Source: Eubacterium sp.
Lineage (GTDB): Bacteria; Bacillota; Clostridia; Lachnospirales; Lachnospiraceae
Assembly: GCA_024684035.1 (NCBI GenBank)
Contig: JAIKXQ010000104.1
Location: forward strand, 1 to 32,115
Reading direction: 5' to 3'
DNA: 32,115 nucleotides
The notes under the pieces are model-generated. The model did no database searches, was not told where the DNA came from, and worked only from the letters and a program-made list of their open reading frames with translations. How positions within the stretch are numbered: the stretch's first letter is position 1; the number at the start of each line of letters is the position of its first letter. Both the position numbers and the translations under genes were made by a program. This document shows, one piece after another, positions 15,643 to 24,552 of this stretch.

Positions 15643-15673
15643 AAAAAGGACAGCAACACAAGGCTGCTGTCCC
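15643..15673 (-). terminator. Intrinsic terminator ending the large fla/che operon
   Basis: On the minus strand GGACAGCA and TGCTGTCC (15672-15665 with 15655-15648) form a perfect 8-base stem with a 9-base loop, followed by TTTTTC. It lies about 70 bases after the ComFB-family gene. Confidence 0.85.
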
Positions 15674-15739
15674 ATATATGAACATCAATACGCCTCGAGG
15701 CACAGAATTGTGCACCCTACCGCGTATGAATGTCCTGTA

Positions 15740-16222
15740 TTACAGGAGATCTTCTCCCACATGCATGACTCTCCTGCCCTCTGTGTACTCGCTGTCCGCC
15801 TCGTCTCTACGATGATGGTGCGGATGCTGCTGCACAACCATACAGGCACGCATGATCTTGGCATGAATTTCTTTCTGATGAATCCTGGCGTAATCACTGA
15901 TGAGAAGAGCTTTCTCATTGTCATACATGACGCAGTACTTCGGCTTCGTCTGCGTAAGGGTCAACGCAAGAACATCTGCCTGACATCTCTGACAGGTACA
16001 AACGCCGAGTTGCTGCATAATCTCAAGAACATTCTCTCTCTTCATGACTTCCGACATCACATTGACTACGTGATAGCCCTGTTTCCTGCCGTTTTTTACC
16101 TGCTCTTCACCGAAGACGCTGGCCTCCAGCCTCTTCTGGATCGCATCGGAAATCTCGACAATCTCAGACGATTCATCCACAACTCTTACTGTGGTTCTGC
16201 TGATCTTCTCACTATCTGTCAT
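15740..16222 (-). CDS. ComFB-family protein, last gene of the fla/che operon
   Basis: A 160-residue protein. The central part matches the ComFB (late competence) family: HVVNVMSEVMKRENVLEIMQ (about 51-70), then a Cys cluster CTCQRC (75-80) and ADVLALTLTQTKPKY, the family's C..C..DV.ALALN.LP..Y pattern. The three Cys are placed to bind zinc. The C-terminal 30 residues are His/Arg/Glu-rich and not part of the family. ComFB proteins in cyanobacteria have been reported as c-di-GMP receptors; whether this one binds c-di-GMP is unknown. It ends the operon after cheV, which points to motility or signalling rather than DNA uptake. No other competence gene is seen here. Confidence 0.8.
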   Translation of the reverse strand: MTDSEKISRTTVRVVDESSEIVEISDAIQKRLEASVFGEEQVKNGRKQGYHVVNVMSEVMKRENVLEIMQQLGVCTCQRCQADVLALTLTQTKPKYCVMYDNEKALLISDYARIHQKEIHAKIMRACMVVQQHPHHHRRDEADSEYTEGRRVMHVGEDLL

Positions 16223-16332
16223 TGTTCACCTTTATATTCTCAACATTGGAACCAGCATTACTCCGTTCTTCAGCCACATGCCTTTCTCAGTTTCCTGATA
16301 GAGGCCTACAAAATCGACATTTCTTCCGATGC

Positions 16333-17289
16333 TTATTTCTTTTTCTTATCTGAAGGCGGATTCTCCGCGTAGCGTTTCACCAGTTCATCGATGACGCTGA
16401 CAAGATGTCCGATCTCCGGCTTGGAGAGCTGCTCATCTGCTCCGATTTCCTTTCCTTTGAGGAACATCTGCTCATTGATCAGAGATGAGAAGATGACAAC
16501 CGGAATTCTCTGAAGTGTATTATCACTCTTGATAAGCTTGGTAAGTCTGTGTCCATCCATAATGGGCATCTCAAGGTCGGTGATCACGAGCTTAACTTTG
16601 TCAAGAACCTTCGGATCCGTTCTCAGGCTGCTCATGTACTCCCAACACTCCGAACCGTTATTGAATGTCTTCACATTCTTATAGCCGGCTTTGTCCAGTG
16701 CACTGGTGATCATCTTGCGGAGAAGCACAGAATCCTCTGCAATAACGATCGGCACGTCGGTCTCTTTCCTCGGTCCAAGATCCTCAACCTCAGATACCTG
16801 AATAGAGGTCTCAGGAGCTATTTCCGCTACGATCTTCTCGAAGTCAAGGATTGTTACCAGGTCATCGTCACACTGGGCAATACCTGTAGCGATACTCTCC
16901 TCGCCCTGTGCCAATGTCTTATCCGGCTTGCTGATCTTCTTCCAAGAGATTCTTGAGATTCCCTCAATGCGGTCTACGCGGAAGGCTACCATCATCTTGT
17001 TGAAATTGGTAATGATAAACAGATCACGCGATCCTTCTTTCGGTTTTTGTTCTTCGCCTGACAGATACTTGGCAAGATTTATAACCGTGATCAGATTCTC
17101 TCTTGGTTTAAAAAATCCCTCCACGGACTCATGTGCGTGAGGCATCGGTTTGACGTGCTCACTCATCATGATTTCTTTTACTTTGGCTACATTGATTCCA
17201 TAGAGCTCATCCAACACGCGGAATTTCATGATCTCAATTTCGTTGGTACCTGTCTCGAGAAGAATTCCTTCTTTTTCATTCTTTTTCAT
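16333..17289 (-). CDS. cheV: Chemotaxis coupling protein CheV (CheW domain plus receiver)
   Basis: A 318-residue fusion. Residues 15-165 are a CheW-like scaffold domain (IMKFRVLDELYGINVAKVKE, then GFFKPRENLITVINLAKYL, and ATGIAQCDDDLVTILDFEKI). Residues 180-305 are a CheY-like receiver with acidic pocket E185-D186, phosphoacceptor Asp238 in ITDLEMPIMDG and Lys290 in LSKPE. CheV couples chemoreceptors to CheA and adapts signalling by phosphorylation of its receiver. CheA and CheW themselves are not in this window. It starts 15 bases after the cheD stop. Confidence 0.96.
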   Translation of the reverse strand: MKKNEKEGILLETGTNEIEIMKFRVLDELYGINVAKVKEIMMSEHVKPMPHAHESVEGFFKPRENLITVINLAKYLSGEEQKPKEGSRDLFIITNFNKMMVAFRVDRIEGISRISWKKISKPDKTLAQGEESIATGIAQCDDDLVTILDFEKIVAEIAPETSIQVSEVEDLGPRKETDVPIVIAEDSVLLRKMITSALDKAGYKNVKTFNNGSECWEYMSSLRTDPKVLDKVKLVITDLEMPIMDGHRLTKLIKSDNTLQRIPVVIFSSLINEQMFLKGKEIGADEQLSKPEIGHLVSVIDELVKRYAENPPSDKKKK

Positions 17290-17304
17290 TACCAGTTTAT
17301 CCTC

Positions 17305-17787
17305 CTATAGATGTACTGCCTGTTGACCTGCTGACCTTATCCTGACGCTCCCGTTTGATACGTCGAGCATCATCGTCCGCGCAGTGGTCCCGCCTACATC
17401 CTCTGCGGCGATATGCAGGCCTTCCTTGGCCAGCGTCTTCTTCACACTTTCCACATTTCTATCACCGATCTTCGGCAAACTGCCTGATTCTGAGTAGTTG
17501 AACATCTTGGCTCCGCCGGCAATCTTGACAATTGCCCGTGATTTGCTAAATCCAAGCATCTCCAGCTGTCTCATCGTCGCATGTATACCGCTGTCGGCAT
17601 ACTTCATCACATTGCTGTCTGTATCACCTATCCGCTCGGGTAATAGAATGTGAAGCAAAGCCCCGAGCTTCAGCGCCGGATCGTAAAATGTGATTCCGAC
17701 ACAAGAACCAAGTGCGTATGTAACAAGCTCTGTATCTTCCTCAGCAATCTTCATATCGGCAATACGAACCATTTCCATTTTTTTCAT
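17305..17787 (-). CDS. cheD: Chemoreceptor glutamine deamidase CheD
   Basis: A 160-residue protein with the CheD catalytic set: Thr23, Cys29 in LGSCVG and His46 in LLHILLP. The spacing matches the Thr-Cys-His triad of Thermotoga CheD. IGDRNVESV (107-115) and VGGTTAR (131-137) are the other conserved blocks. CheD deamidates Gln residues of chemoreceptors and in Bacillus also binds CheC. No stand-alone cheC is present, but FliY upstream has two CheC-like units. It lies between the flgG-type gene and cheV, and a short spacer separates it from the former. Confidence 0.96.
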   Translation of the reverse strand: MKKMEMVRIADMKIAEEDTELVTYALGSCVGITFYDPALKLGALLHILLPERIGDTDSNVMKYADSGIHATMRQLEMLGFSKSRAIVKIAGGAKMFNYSESGSLPKIGDRNVESVKKTLAKEGLHIAAEDVGGTTARTMMLDVSNGSVRIRSAGQQAVHL

Positions 17788-17854
17788 ATTCAGTTAAAGC
17801 CTGACTTCCCGCTAATATAACATTACTGATTGATCACAACCTGTCACTTTACAC

Positions 17855-18598
17855 TCATCGTAAACCATTGATTGTCTGCGCCACTTCATCTGAAGTCTGT
17901 ACCATCCGAAGGTTGTAAGAGAAAGCTCTCTGTGCCTCGATCATATTCGTGAATTCCTTTGCAATATCGGTGCCCGACTGCTCCAGTGCTCCTGTCACCA
18001 CAGTTGGCAATTCTACCAGTGTGATGGGATTGTTGTTATCACCTTCTCTCACACGGAAATCATCATCGCCAACATTCTGCAGTCTGCTGGGAAACGGCAC
18101 CGTATAAATACCGATCTGCTGACCCTCCGCAAGTCTTCCCTCATCCGCGCCGTCGGTGACATCGAGATAAGTGAGCTGCCCCTGCGTATTCAGGACAAAT
18201 TTATCCGAGTCCGTCATCAGAACGAATCTGCCGTCCTGCATCTGCCCGGCATGAAAATGCCCGTCTCTTGTCAGAGTGATGGCTCCTGTAGCCTGATCTC
18301 TTACCTGAAAAAACTGATTATCAGTCATTATTGCATAATCAAGCAGACGGTTGGTCTGTGTCAGCGCCGCGGATCTGAAATCCGTATTCGTCGCTGATAC
18401 AATTGCTCCGGCGCCTGCCTGAAGTTCGGTTGTCTCATCTCTGCCTGCATTCAGATTGTAATTCACCAGCTCAGCAAAAACTGCGTTCTTGGGTTTGAAC
18501 CCGTTGTTGTTCACATTCGCAAGGTTGTTCGACACAACATCAAGTTTCCGCTGTGCCTGGCTGGCCCCGATCGATCCTACCCAGAATGACATATCCAT
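17855..18598 (-). CDS. flgG: Flagellar rod/hook-basal-body protein (FlgG / FlhO-like)
   Basis: A 247-residue rod-type protein. The N-terminal motif is ASQAQRKLDVVSNNLANVNN followed by NGFKPKNAVF (about 13-42). The C-terminal motif is TGALEQSGTDIAKEFTNMIE then AQRAFSYNLRMVQT with a final NGLR, close to FlhO/FlgG ends. These helices pack into the axial rod. An unusual N-terminal feature is MDMSFWVGSIGA in place of the common MxRxLYxAxSGM. GGAGG is 12 bases from the first ATG, so the second ATG (Met3) may be used instead. FlgF versus FlgG cannot be settled by eye. Confidence 0.85.
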   Translation of the reverse strand: MDMSFWVGSIGASQAQRKLDVVSNNLANVNNNGFKPKNAVFAELVNYNLNAGRDETTELQAGAGAIVSATNTDFRSAALTQTNRLLDYAIMTDNQFFQVRDQATGAITLTRDGHFHAGQMQDGRFVLMTDSDKFVLNTQGQLTYLDVTDGADEGRLAEGQQIGIYTVPFPSRLQNVGDDDFRVREGDNNNPITLVELPTVVTGALEQSGTDIAKEFTNMIEAQRAFSYNLRMVQTSDEVAQTINGLR

Positions 18599-18624
18599 AT
18601 TGCTGTACTACCTCCATTCCCGGT

Positions 18625-19386
18625 TTACAGTCGGCCAACATCTGAAGATGCTTTGCTGAGCACCTGATCATACATCTTGAGCATCTGTGCTGCACTCTGA
18701 AGTGCCCTCTGGGAGGACATCATCTCGGTCATCTGCCCGATCATATCCGCATTGGAAGCTTCCAGATATCCGTTAAAGACCCTCGTCCTTCCGGTAAGAT
18801 CCTGACCTCCTCCCGGCGCAGAAAACATACCGTTATCTTCCTTGTGCAAAGTGCCTGTATCTTCGAATCCGGTAATTCTCAGCTGCCCGTAGACGGTGCC
18901 GTCTCCAGCTGCCGACATGATTCTTCCATAGTCATCGACTACGAAATTCTCATTCGTGATCCGTATGGTTCCGCCATTCGCACCGACAACTGTACCGATA
19001 TTGTCCAGGCATAGTATGCCCTGGGCATTCACGGAAAAAGCTCCGTTTCGGGTATACTGGATTCCGTTTGGCGTCTGAATGGTGAAGAAACCGTCTCCCG
19101 AAATGGCAAAATCGTATTTGCCATCCGTCTGATCAAAGGAACCCTGCGTAAAATCCGTGTACGTCTGATCTGCGGCCGCTATCGGCGTTGTAGCAGCCAG
19201 ATCTGTCGGATTCTTCTTGGCGGTCTGTCCGGTCCGTATCAGCATTTCCTCCTGAAACGTACTGACAGTCATTGTATCTCTCTTATATCCGGCAGTCTCA
19301 ACATTTGCCATGTTGTTACTGATGGTATTCAGCTTTCTCTGCTGGGTGATAAGGCCGGATGTAAGCTCATAGAATCCCTGATACAT
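18625..19386 (-). CDS. flgF: Flagellar rod/hook-basal-body protein (FlgF / FlhP-like)
   Basis: A 253-residue rod-type protein. The N-terminus MYQGFYELTSGLITQQRKLN with ISNNMANVETAGYKRD is typical of axial proteins. Inside are FAISGDGFFTIQTPNGIQYT and RNGAFSVNAQG, the conserved FlgF/G beta core. The C-terminus GYLEASNADMIGQMTEMMSS then QRALQSAAQMLKMYDQ is closest in style to FlhP. The start at 19386 is chosen because AAGGAGGAGAC precedes it and the family begins there, although an in-frame ATG lies further upstream at 19461 overlapping fliA. Together with the next gene it supplies distal rod subunits. Confidence 0.88.
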   Translation of the reverse strand: MYQGFYELTSGLITQQRKLNTISNNMANVETAGYKRDTMTVSTFQEEMLIRTGQTAKKNPTDLAATTPIAAADQTYTDFTQGSFDQTDGKYDFAISGDGFFTIQTPNGIQYTRNGAFSVNAQGILCLDNIGTVVGANGGTIRITNENFVVDDYGRIMSAAGDGTVYGQLRITGFEDTGTLHKEDNGMFSAPGGGQDLTGRTRVFNGYLEASNADMIGQMTEMMSSQRALQSAAQMLKMYDQVLSKASSDVGRL

Positions 19387-19447
19387 GTCTCCTCCTTCCG
19401 CCTGAAATTCTGTGCCTGAAACCAACTGACAGCTTTCGCCGGCAACT

Positions 19448-20224
19448 TCAGTTATTCGCAAGCATAATCTTCCTGAGTTTCTTCACGGCCTGGGCATGCA
19501 GCTGCGAAACCCGCGGCTGACTGATGTCCATGACACTAGCTATCTGACTCATATTGAGATTATCGACATAATATAACGAAATTATCATCTTTTCTTTTTC
19601 CTGAAGTGAATTAATTGCGTCCGCCAGGATTCTTACTGTCTCTCCGCGCATAAAATTCCTTTCCGGCTGTACGGAAATATCTTCTGTTGGGACCTGCAGA
19701 ACAGCCTCGTCGTTCTCGTCATAGGTCATGTCCAGAGAAAGTACATTGACCATCGTCGTCATGGTTCTGACCTTTTGAAGTTTCTTCACCTCGATGCCGA
19801 GCTTATGCGCCGTCTCTTCATCCGTCGGAGTTCTTCCGAGTTTCTCTGAAAGCTCCTGCACGGTATCCTCGATGGTTCGCCTGTCCCGGTGGAAATTTCG
19901 CGGCATCCAGTCGTTCTTCCTCATCAGATCGATGACCATTCCCCTGATCCTTCGGGAAATGAAGGTGTCGAACTTGTTGTCGCGATCGGGATCATAGCGA
20001 TCGATTCCTTTCATGATCTCGAGAACGCCCTCGTTGATGATATCGTCAGGCTGCGTAAATCCGATGTACATGTCGCGCATCTGATAAGCAATAGCCTTAA
20101 CGATATAGAGATAACGCATCGTCAGCTCCTGACGAAGAATCTTCCGGTCATTATCATCCGTCGCATTTCTATAGAGGTAGAAAAGTTCCTCGTTTGTTTT
20201 TTCTTCTACAACTGTTTTGACCAT
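19448..20224 (-). CDS. fliA: RNA polymerase sigma-28 factor FliA/WhiG type
   Basis: A 258-residue group 3 sigma factor. Region 2 includes PDDIINEGVLEIMKGIDRYD and FISRRIRGMVIDLMRKNDW. Region 3 has VQELSEKLGRTPTDEETAHK. Region 4 is the helix-turn-helix MSQIASVMDISQPRVSQLHA. It directs transcription of late flagellar genes and is held by FlgM (4515-4841). The TTAT/GCCGATAT-type elements in this window are its presumed targets. It starts about 30 bases after flhA, where flhF-flhG and che genes usually intervene. Confidence 0.97.
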   Translation of the reverse strand: MVKTVVEEKTNEELFYLYRNATDDNDRKILRQELTMRYLYIVKAIAYQMRDMYIGFTQPDDIINEGVLEIMKGIDRYDPDRDNKFDTFISRRIRGMVIDLMRKNDWMPRNFHRDRRTIEDTVQELSEKLGRTPTDEETAHKLGIEVKKLQKVRTMTTMVNVLSLDMTYDENDEAVLQVPTEDISVQPERNFMRGETVRILADAINSLQEKEKMIISLYYVDNLNMSQIASVMDISQPRVSQLHAQAVKKLRKIMLANN

Positions 20225-20253
20225 TACTTGTCCTCACACATCATCTGCTGCAA

Positions 20254-22434
20254 CTAGGAAGCTGCCATTCCTCCGGTTTCGAGTTTCAGACTTCCGATCG
20301 ACTGGATCTGTACATTGTTCGCTACTTCATTAAACGAAAGGACTCTGACATTCGGATAGAACTGCCCAATCATATGATAAAAATGTACTCGCATAACCTG
20401 TGATGTAAGGATGACCGGAGCCTGATCCAGGCCGGTGAACTTCCTGGTCTCGTCCGAAACCTGCCGGACTACACTCTGAAGAATATCCGGACTGAGTGCC
20501 AGGTAGTATCCGTTCTCGCCTTTCGCAAGTGAATCGACCATCGTTCTTTCCAGGTCTGCATCCAGAGTAATAACTCTCATGTTGCCGTCTTCACAATACA
20601 TTCTTGTAATCGTTCGCTTCAGTGCTACACGCACCTGTTCCGTGATGCTGTCCACATCGCGGATCTGCATACCATTTTCCGCAATAGCTGAAGCCATCGT
20701 CTCAACAATGGTCTCCAGGTCTTTGATGGCAATACCCTCACTGAGCAGCTGGGTAAGAACCCGCTGAAGCAGGTTATAGGAAATCACATTTCCGATAACC
20801 TCCTCCACAAGTTCCGGTGCTGTCTCCTTAAGGTTCTCCACAAGGCGTACCACCTCCTGTCTGGTAACAAGCTCATAGGCATGAGATTTGATAACCTCGG
20901 AGAGATGAGACACCATGACGGAAAGCGGATCAATGACCGTATAGCCGTACAACTCTGCTCTCTCTCTGTTCTCCGGCCGAATCCACTTACTGGGGATGCC
21001 GTATGCCGGCTCAATTGTGTCGATTCCATCAATCTGCTGATTGACGCTGTCGGCTTCAAGTGCCAGGAAATAGTCTGTGAGGATTTCTCCTCTGGCCACC
21101 TCTTCACCCTTGATTTTGATCATGTATTCATTGGTTCCGAGACTTGAAGAATCTCTGAGTCGGATCGACGGAACCACAAAGCCCATATCCTGGGCATACT
21201 GCCTGCGGAAAATAACGATTCGGCTGATCAACCGGCCTCCAATGGACTCATCTGCTAACGGAATCAGACTGTAGCCGAAATCCAACTCAATGGGTTCAAC
21301 CGCCAGAAGCTTATATACATTGCTGACATCCTTGAAATAATCCTCTTCAGAGACAACCGATTCCTCCGGCGGAGCAGCTGTAGGAGGAATTACCTCTCCG
21401 ACGCCGCCTGCGCCGGCCGCTGCCGCAGCCACGGCAGGTCCATTTCCGAAAACCTCCATGGATCTTCCGATTTCCGGCTGCTCGCCCATTTTCTTTGTAA
21501 GGAAGAGACCGATTGCCACGAGAATTCCGCCTACCATAATCAGGTAGAATACCGGCATGCCGGGCACAATGGTCAGGGCTGTAATTACAATACCAGCGAT
21601 CGTAAATGCCTTCGGCTGTGCCAGGAATTCTCTGGAAATATCCTCGTTGAGGGATCCCTCTGCAACAGCACGGGTTACAATCATACCTGTGGAGGTTGAG
21701 ATCAAAAGGGAAGGAATCTGACCTACAAGACCATCACCTACAGTGGCGATAGAATAGGTTGCCGCTACCGTCGCCAGATCTCCACCGCCCTGCACCATAC
21801 CGATGATGATACCGCCCACCAGGTTGATTGCGGTAGTGATCAGAGACATGGTGGCGTCTCCTTTTACAATCTTGGTAGCACCGTCCATGGAACCGTAGAA
21901 ATCAGCCTCACGCTGCACTTTACTTCTTCGAATTGCAGCTTCTTTTTCATCGATCAGACCGGTAGACATGTCCGAGTCGATCGCCATCTGTTTACCGGGC
22001 ATAGCATCCAGATTGAATCGTGCCGCAACCTCGGCCACTCGCTCTGCGCCCTTGTTGATGACAAGGAAATTCATCAATACGATGATGATATAGATAATCA
22101 TTCCGACAACAACATTTCCCTGAAGTACGAAGTCTCCAAAGGCTTTGATGACCATACCGGAACCACCACCGTTGGACAGGATGTTTCTCGTCGTCGACAC
22201 GTTTACTCCAAGTCGGAGGAGCGTCGTAACCAGCAGGAGTGTAGGAAAAATTGAAAACTCCAGCGGCTCATGAATTGACATTGTGATGATCATGATCATC
22301 ATGGAAAGAGCCATGTTGATCAGGATGAAAATATCAATCATCGACGGCGGAATCGGAATAATCATCATCAGGACGATTACCAGAACCATCAGTGTTACTG
22401 AATTGGATAATAGTTGTTTAACTATTTTCGCCAT
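20254..22434 (-). CDS. flhA: Flagellar type III export gate protein FlhA
   Basis: A 726-residue protein, slightly longer than the usual ~680-700. About eight membrane segments lie in residues 10-325. The FHIPEP-family signature is ARFNLDAMPGKQMAIDSD (138-155), followed by the cytoplasmic FlhA-C ring domain. The linker between membrane and cytoplasmic parts is enlarged and low in complexity (Ala/Gly/Pro-rich, about 340-365), accounting for the extra length. FlhA forms the nonameric ring that docks chaperone-substrate complexes and uses the proton gradient. It lies between flhB and fliA. Confidence 0.97.
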   Translation of the reverse strand: MAKIVKQLLSNSVTLMVLVIVLMMIIPIPPSMIDIFILINMALSMMIMIITMSIHEPLEFSIFPTLLLVTTLLRLGVNVSTTRNILSNGGGSGMVIKAFGDFVLQGNVVVGMIIYIIIVLMNFLVINKGAERVAEVAARFNLDAMPGKQMAIDSDMSTGLIDEKEAAIRRSKVQREADFYGSMDGATKIVKGDATMSLITTAINLVGGIIIGMVQGGGDLATVAATYSIATVGDGLVGQIPSLLISTSTGMIVTRAVAEGSLNEDISREFLAQPKAFTIAGIVITALTIVPGMPVFYLIMVGGILVAIGLFLTKKMGEQPEIGRSMEVFGNGPAVAAAAAGAGGVGEVIPPTAAPPEESVVSEEDYFKDVSNVYKLLAVEPIELDFGYSLIPLADESIGGRLISRIVIFRRQYAQDMGFVVPSIRLRDSSSLGTNEYMIKIKGEEVARGEILTDYFLALEADSVNQQIDGIDTIEPAYGIPSKWIRPENRERAELYGYTVIDPLSVMVSHLSEVIKSHAYELVTRQEVVRLVENLKETAPELVEEVIGNVISYNLLQRVLTQLLSEGIAIKDLETIVETMASAIAENGMQIRDVDSITEQVRVALKRTITRMYCEDGNMRVITLDADLERTMVDSLAKGENGYYLALSPDILQSVVRQVSDETRKFTGLDQAPVILTSQVMRVHFYHMIGQFYPNVRVLSFNEVANNVQIQSIGSLKLETGGMAAS

Positions 22435-22536
22435 GTCACCGTTCCTGTCTGTTTGTATGATTAACAGTTACTCATCAAGCTTCCCCTGCCGGTATATTTT
22501 TATGGTCTGTATAAAACCTTATGTAACCGGCTACAA

Positions 22537-23601
22537 TCAACCGAAGATGTCTTCTCTGTTCTGCTGCTTGTAAATGTAAACCAGCAGCTCAGCTACTGCG
22601 CCGTAGTACTCAGAAGGGATCTGATCATTCAATTCACAGGCTCCGTAAAGAGCTCTTGCCAGTGGTTTATTCTCAATCCATGGCACCCCGTTCTCCTCTC
22701 CTACTTCGATGATTCGAAGTGCCAAAGAGTCAACTCCCTTTGCAAGGACAACCGGTGCTTCCGCTCTCTCCGGATCGTATTTGATGGCCACAGCCACATG
22801 TGTAGGATTTCGAATGATAACATCCGCAGAAGGTACCTGCTGAATCATTCTTCTCTGGGCGATCTCACGCTGTTTCTTCTTGATACGTCCTTTGATCTCA
22901 GGGTTTCCCTCTGTATTCTTGTACTCATCTTTGACTTCCTGCTTGGTCATCATCAAGGACTTCTTGTACTGGTGTTTCTGAAACATGAAGTCAAAGGCCG
23001 CAATTACCGAAAAGGCCAGACATATGCGAAGGACCAGGTTGAACATCATCGAGAACAACTGTGAATTCGCCTGTGAAACCGGTTCATCTATCATCTTCGC
23101 AATGGCTACGATATCATCTTTTAAGATCAGGTAAACGAAGACCACGAGTACAACCGTCTTCGCGATATTTTTCAGTGCCTCAACAACACCCTTCAGAGAA
23201 AACATTCTCTTCAGGCCGTTCAACGGATTCATTCGTTTCGCCTTGGGTTTTAAGGCCTTCTTGGCAAAGTTGAATCTCGTCTGGGCGCCGCCTGCGACAA
23301 ACTCAATGAATGCTGCGGCAAGTCCGATGGGCAGTGCACAGACTGCCGCATCCAGAGCAAAAGATACCATCAGATGCCTGGATAGCATATTCTGTGTGCT
23401 CCCTTTCATAAGATTGAGCACTTCAAAAAACATGGACTTGATGGTTGTCTGAATATCTTCTATGCGCAAGCGAAGGATCATTGTTCCCGCCAGAAGTACT
23501 GCAACTGTGACGATATCTTTACTGTGAAAGACATTTCCTTCTTCCCGGGCTTCACGCTTGCGCTTCTCGGTTGGTTGTTCGGTCTTGTCGTCGTTCGCCA
23601 T
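22537..23601 (-). CDS. flhB: Flagellar export switch protein FlhB
   Basis: A 354-residue protein with four N-terminal membrane segments (about 30-205) and the cytoplasmic switch domain after residue 220. The autocleavage motif NPTH is at 265-268 in VIIRNPTHVAVAIKYDPERA, intact. Cleavage there shifts export from hook to filament substrates under FliK control. A second, NPTH-less copy of the C-terminal domain is encoded at 2417-2728. It is separated from fliR by an unusual 195-base gap. Confidence 0.97.
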   Translation of the reverse strand: MANDDKTEQPTEKRKREAREEGNVFHSKDIVTVAVLLAGTMILRLRIEDIQTTIKSMFFEVLNLMKGSTQNMLSRHLMVSFALDAAVCALPIGLAAAFIEFVAGGAQTRFNFAKKALKPKAKRMNPLNGLKRMFSLKGVVEALKNIAKTVVLVVFVYLILKDDIVAIAKMIDEPVSQANSQLFSMMFNLVLRICLAFSVIAAFDFMFQKHQYKKSLMMTKQEVKDEYKNTEGNPEIKGRIKKKQREIAQRRMIQQVPSADVIIRNPTHVAVAIKYDPERAEAPVVLAKGVDSLALRIIEVGEENGVPWIENKPLARALYGACELNDQIPSEYYGAVAELLVYIYKQQNREDIFG

Positions 23602-23796
23602 ACAGCTGCTCTCCTTCGCGGCTTATTCCGAATGGTTCCATGTATCTGTTATGCAGATTCATTTATCCTGAAAACGGTGCTCCTGAATCATTTCTTGCGT
23701 GTGATCAGGAGAATCGGTGCGTGCCTTATATTGTACGTATACTAGCCGAATTACATATTATCTTGATAATTCGAGATAATCGGCGGAAGTTCGCCG
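23602..23796. other. 195-base intergenic gap inside the operon, fliR to flhB
   Basis: No gene is seen. Two imperfect or perfect hairpins are present: ATTATCT/AGATAAT (23757-23763 with 23774-23780) and a bulged CTCCTGA-type stem (23680-23690 with 23702-23711). A ribosome site for flhB lies at the left end. Other gaps in this part of the operon are mostly far shorter. Confidence 0.6.
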
Positions 23797-24549
23797 CTAT
23801 CCCATCATGTCTATAATCACGATAATCCGGTCAAACATATCCCTCCACACCCGGTCGATCATATCTGACAGCGGTGCAAAGAGCAGGAACAGCATGACCA
23901 GTCCTACGATGATCTTCACCTGAAAGTTAATGGCGAAGATATTGATCTGCGGAACCACGCGCATCATGATTCCGATGGCTACTTCCGCGAGAAGCTCGAT
24001 AACGATGATGGGCATTGCGAACTGAAGCCCCATGATGATGCACTCACAGTAGTATTTCATCATGAACTGCGGAAGCTCAGCAGTGAAGTGCACAGCTCCG
24101 AAGGGAATCTTATCGGCTGTACCGAATACCAACTGAAAGAACCGGAGATGTCCGTCATTCACCAGGAAGACGAGCATCATGAATGTGGTATATAAACCGG
24201 AGGAAACGGTCATCTGAGTGCCGCTGCGCGGATCATAGACTTGCGCCATCGACAATCCCATCATATAATCCACAATCGCCGTTCCAAAACGAATCACTGT
24301 CATCGAGAGTTCCATTCCGAAGCCAATGGTGAATCCCAGAAGCAGTTCCCGAAGCGCCATAGAGGCGAATTCAAACCATGTCTTTGGTTCGGCCGCCAGT
24401 CTGCCTCCCGTCCACATGAAGAGCATAAGTGAGAAGGCAAAGGTAAGGGCGCCTTTGACAAGTGCAGGTATTTCCGATCTGCCTGTCATGGGATTCAGAA
24501 CGATGGCTCCCGTCATCCGCATGACTATCAAAGCAAAAAGAATAACCAT
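23797..24549 (-). CDS. fliR: Flagellar export gate protein FliR
   Basis: A 250-residue integral membrane protein with six hydrophobic segments. Conserved FliR features include MTGAIVLNPMTGRSEIPALV at about 12-31, ELLLGFTIGFGMELSMTVIR, and AEVAIGIMMRVVPQINIFAI toward the C-terminus. FliR is part of the FliP-FliQ-FliR helical core of the export channel. It starts 3 bases after fliQ, so translation is probably coupled. Confidence 0.97.
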   Translation of the reverse strand: MVILFALIVMRMTGAIVLNPMTGRSEIPALVKGALTFAFSLMLFMWTGGRLAAEPKTWFEFASMALRELLLGFTIGFGMELSMTVIRFGTAIVDYMMGLSMAQVYDPRSGTQMTVSSGLYTTFMMLVFLVNDGHLRFFQLVFGTADKIPFGAVHFTAELPQFMMKYYCECIIMGLQFAMPIIVIELLAEVAIGIMMRVVPQINIFAINFQVKIIVGLVMLFLLFAPLSDMIDRVWRDMFDRIIVIIDMMG

Positions 24550-24552
24550 TGC

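Noticed and set aside
17964-17971. ACCGATAT on the minus strand inside the flgG-type gene as a promoter
   Set aside because: No -35 at the right spacing, and it lies within a conserved coding region.
23777-23784. GCCGATTA on the minus strand as a sigma-28 promoter before flhB
   Set aside because: No TTAT or TAAA at 15 or 16 bases upstream, and the last bases do not fit the -10.
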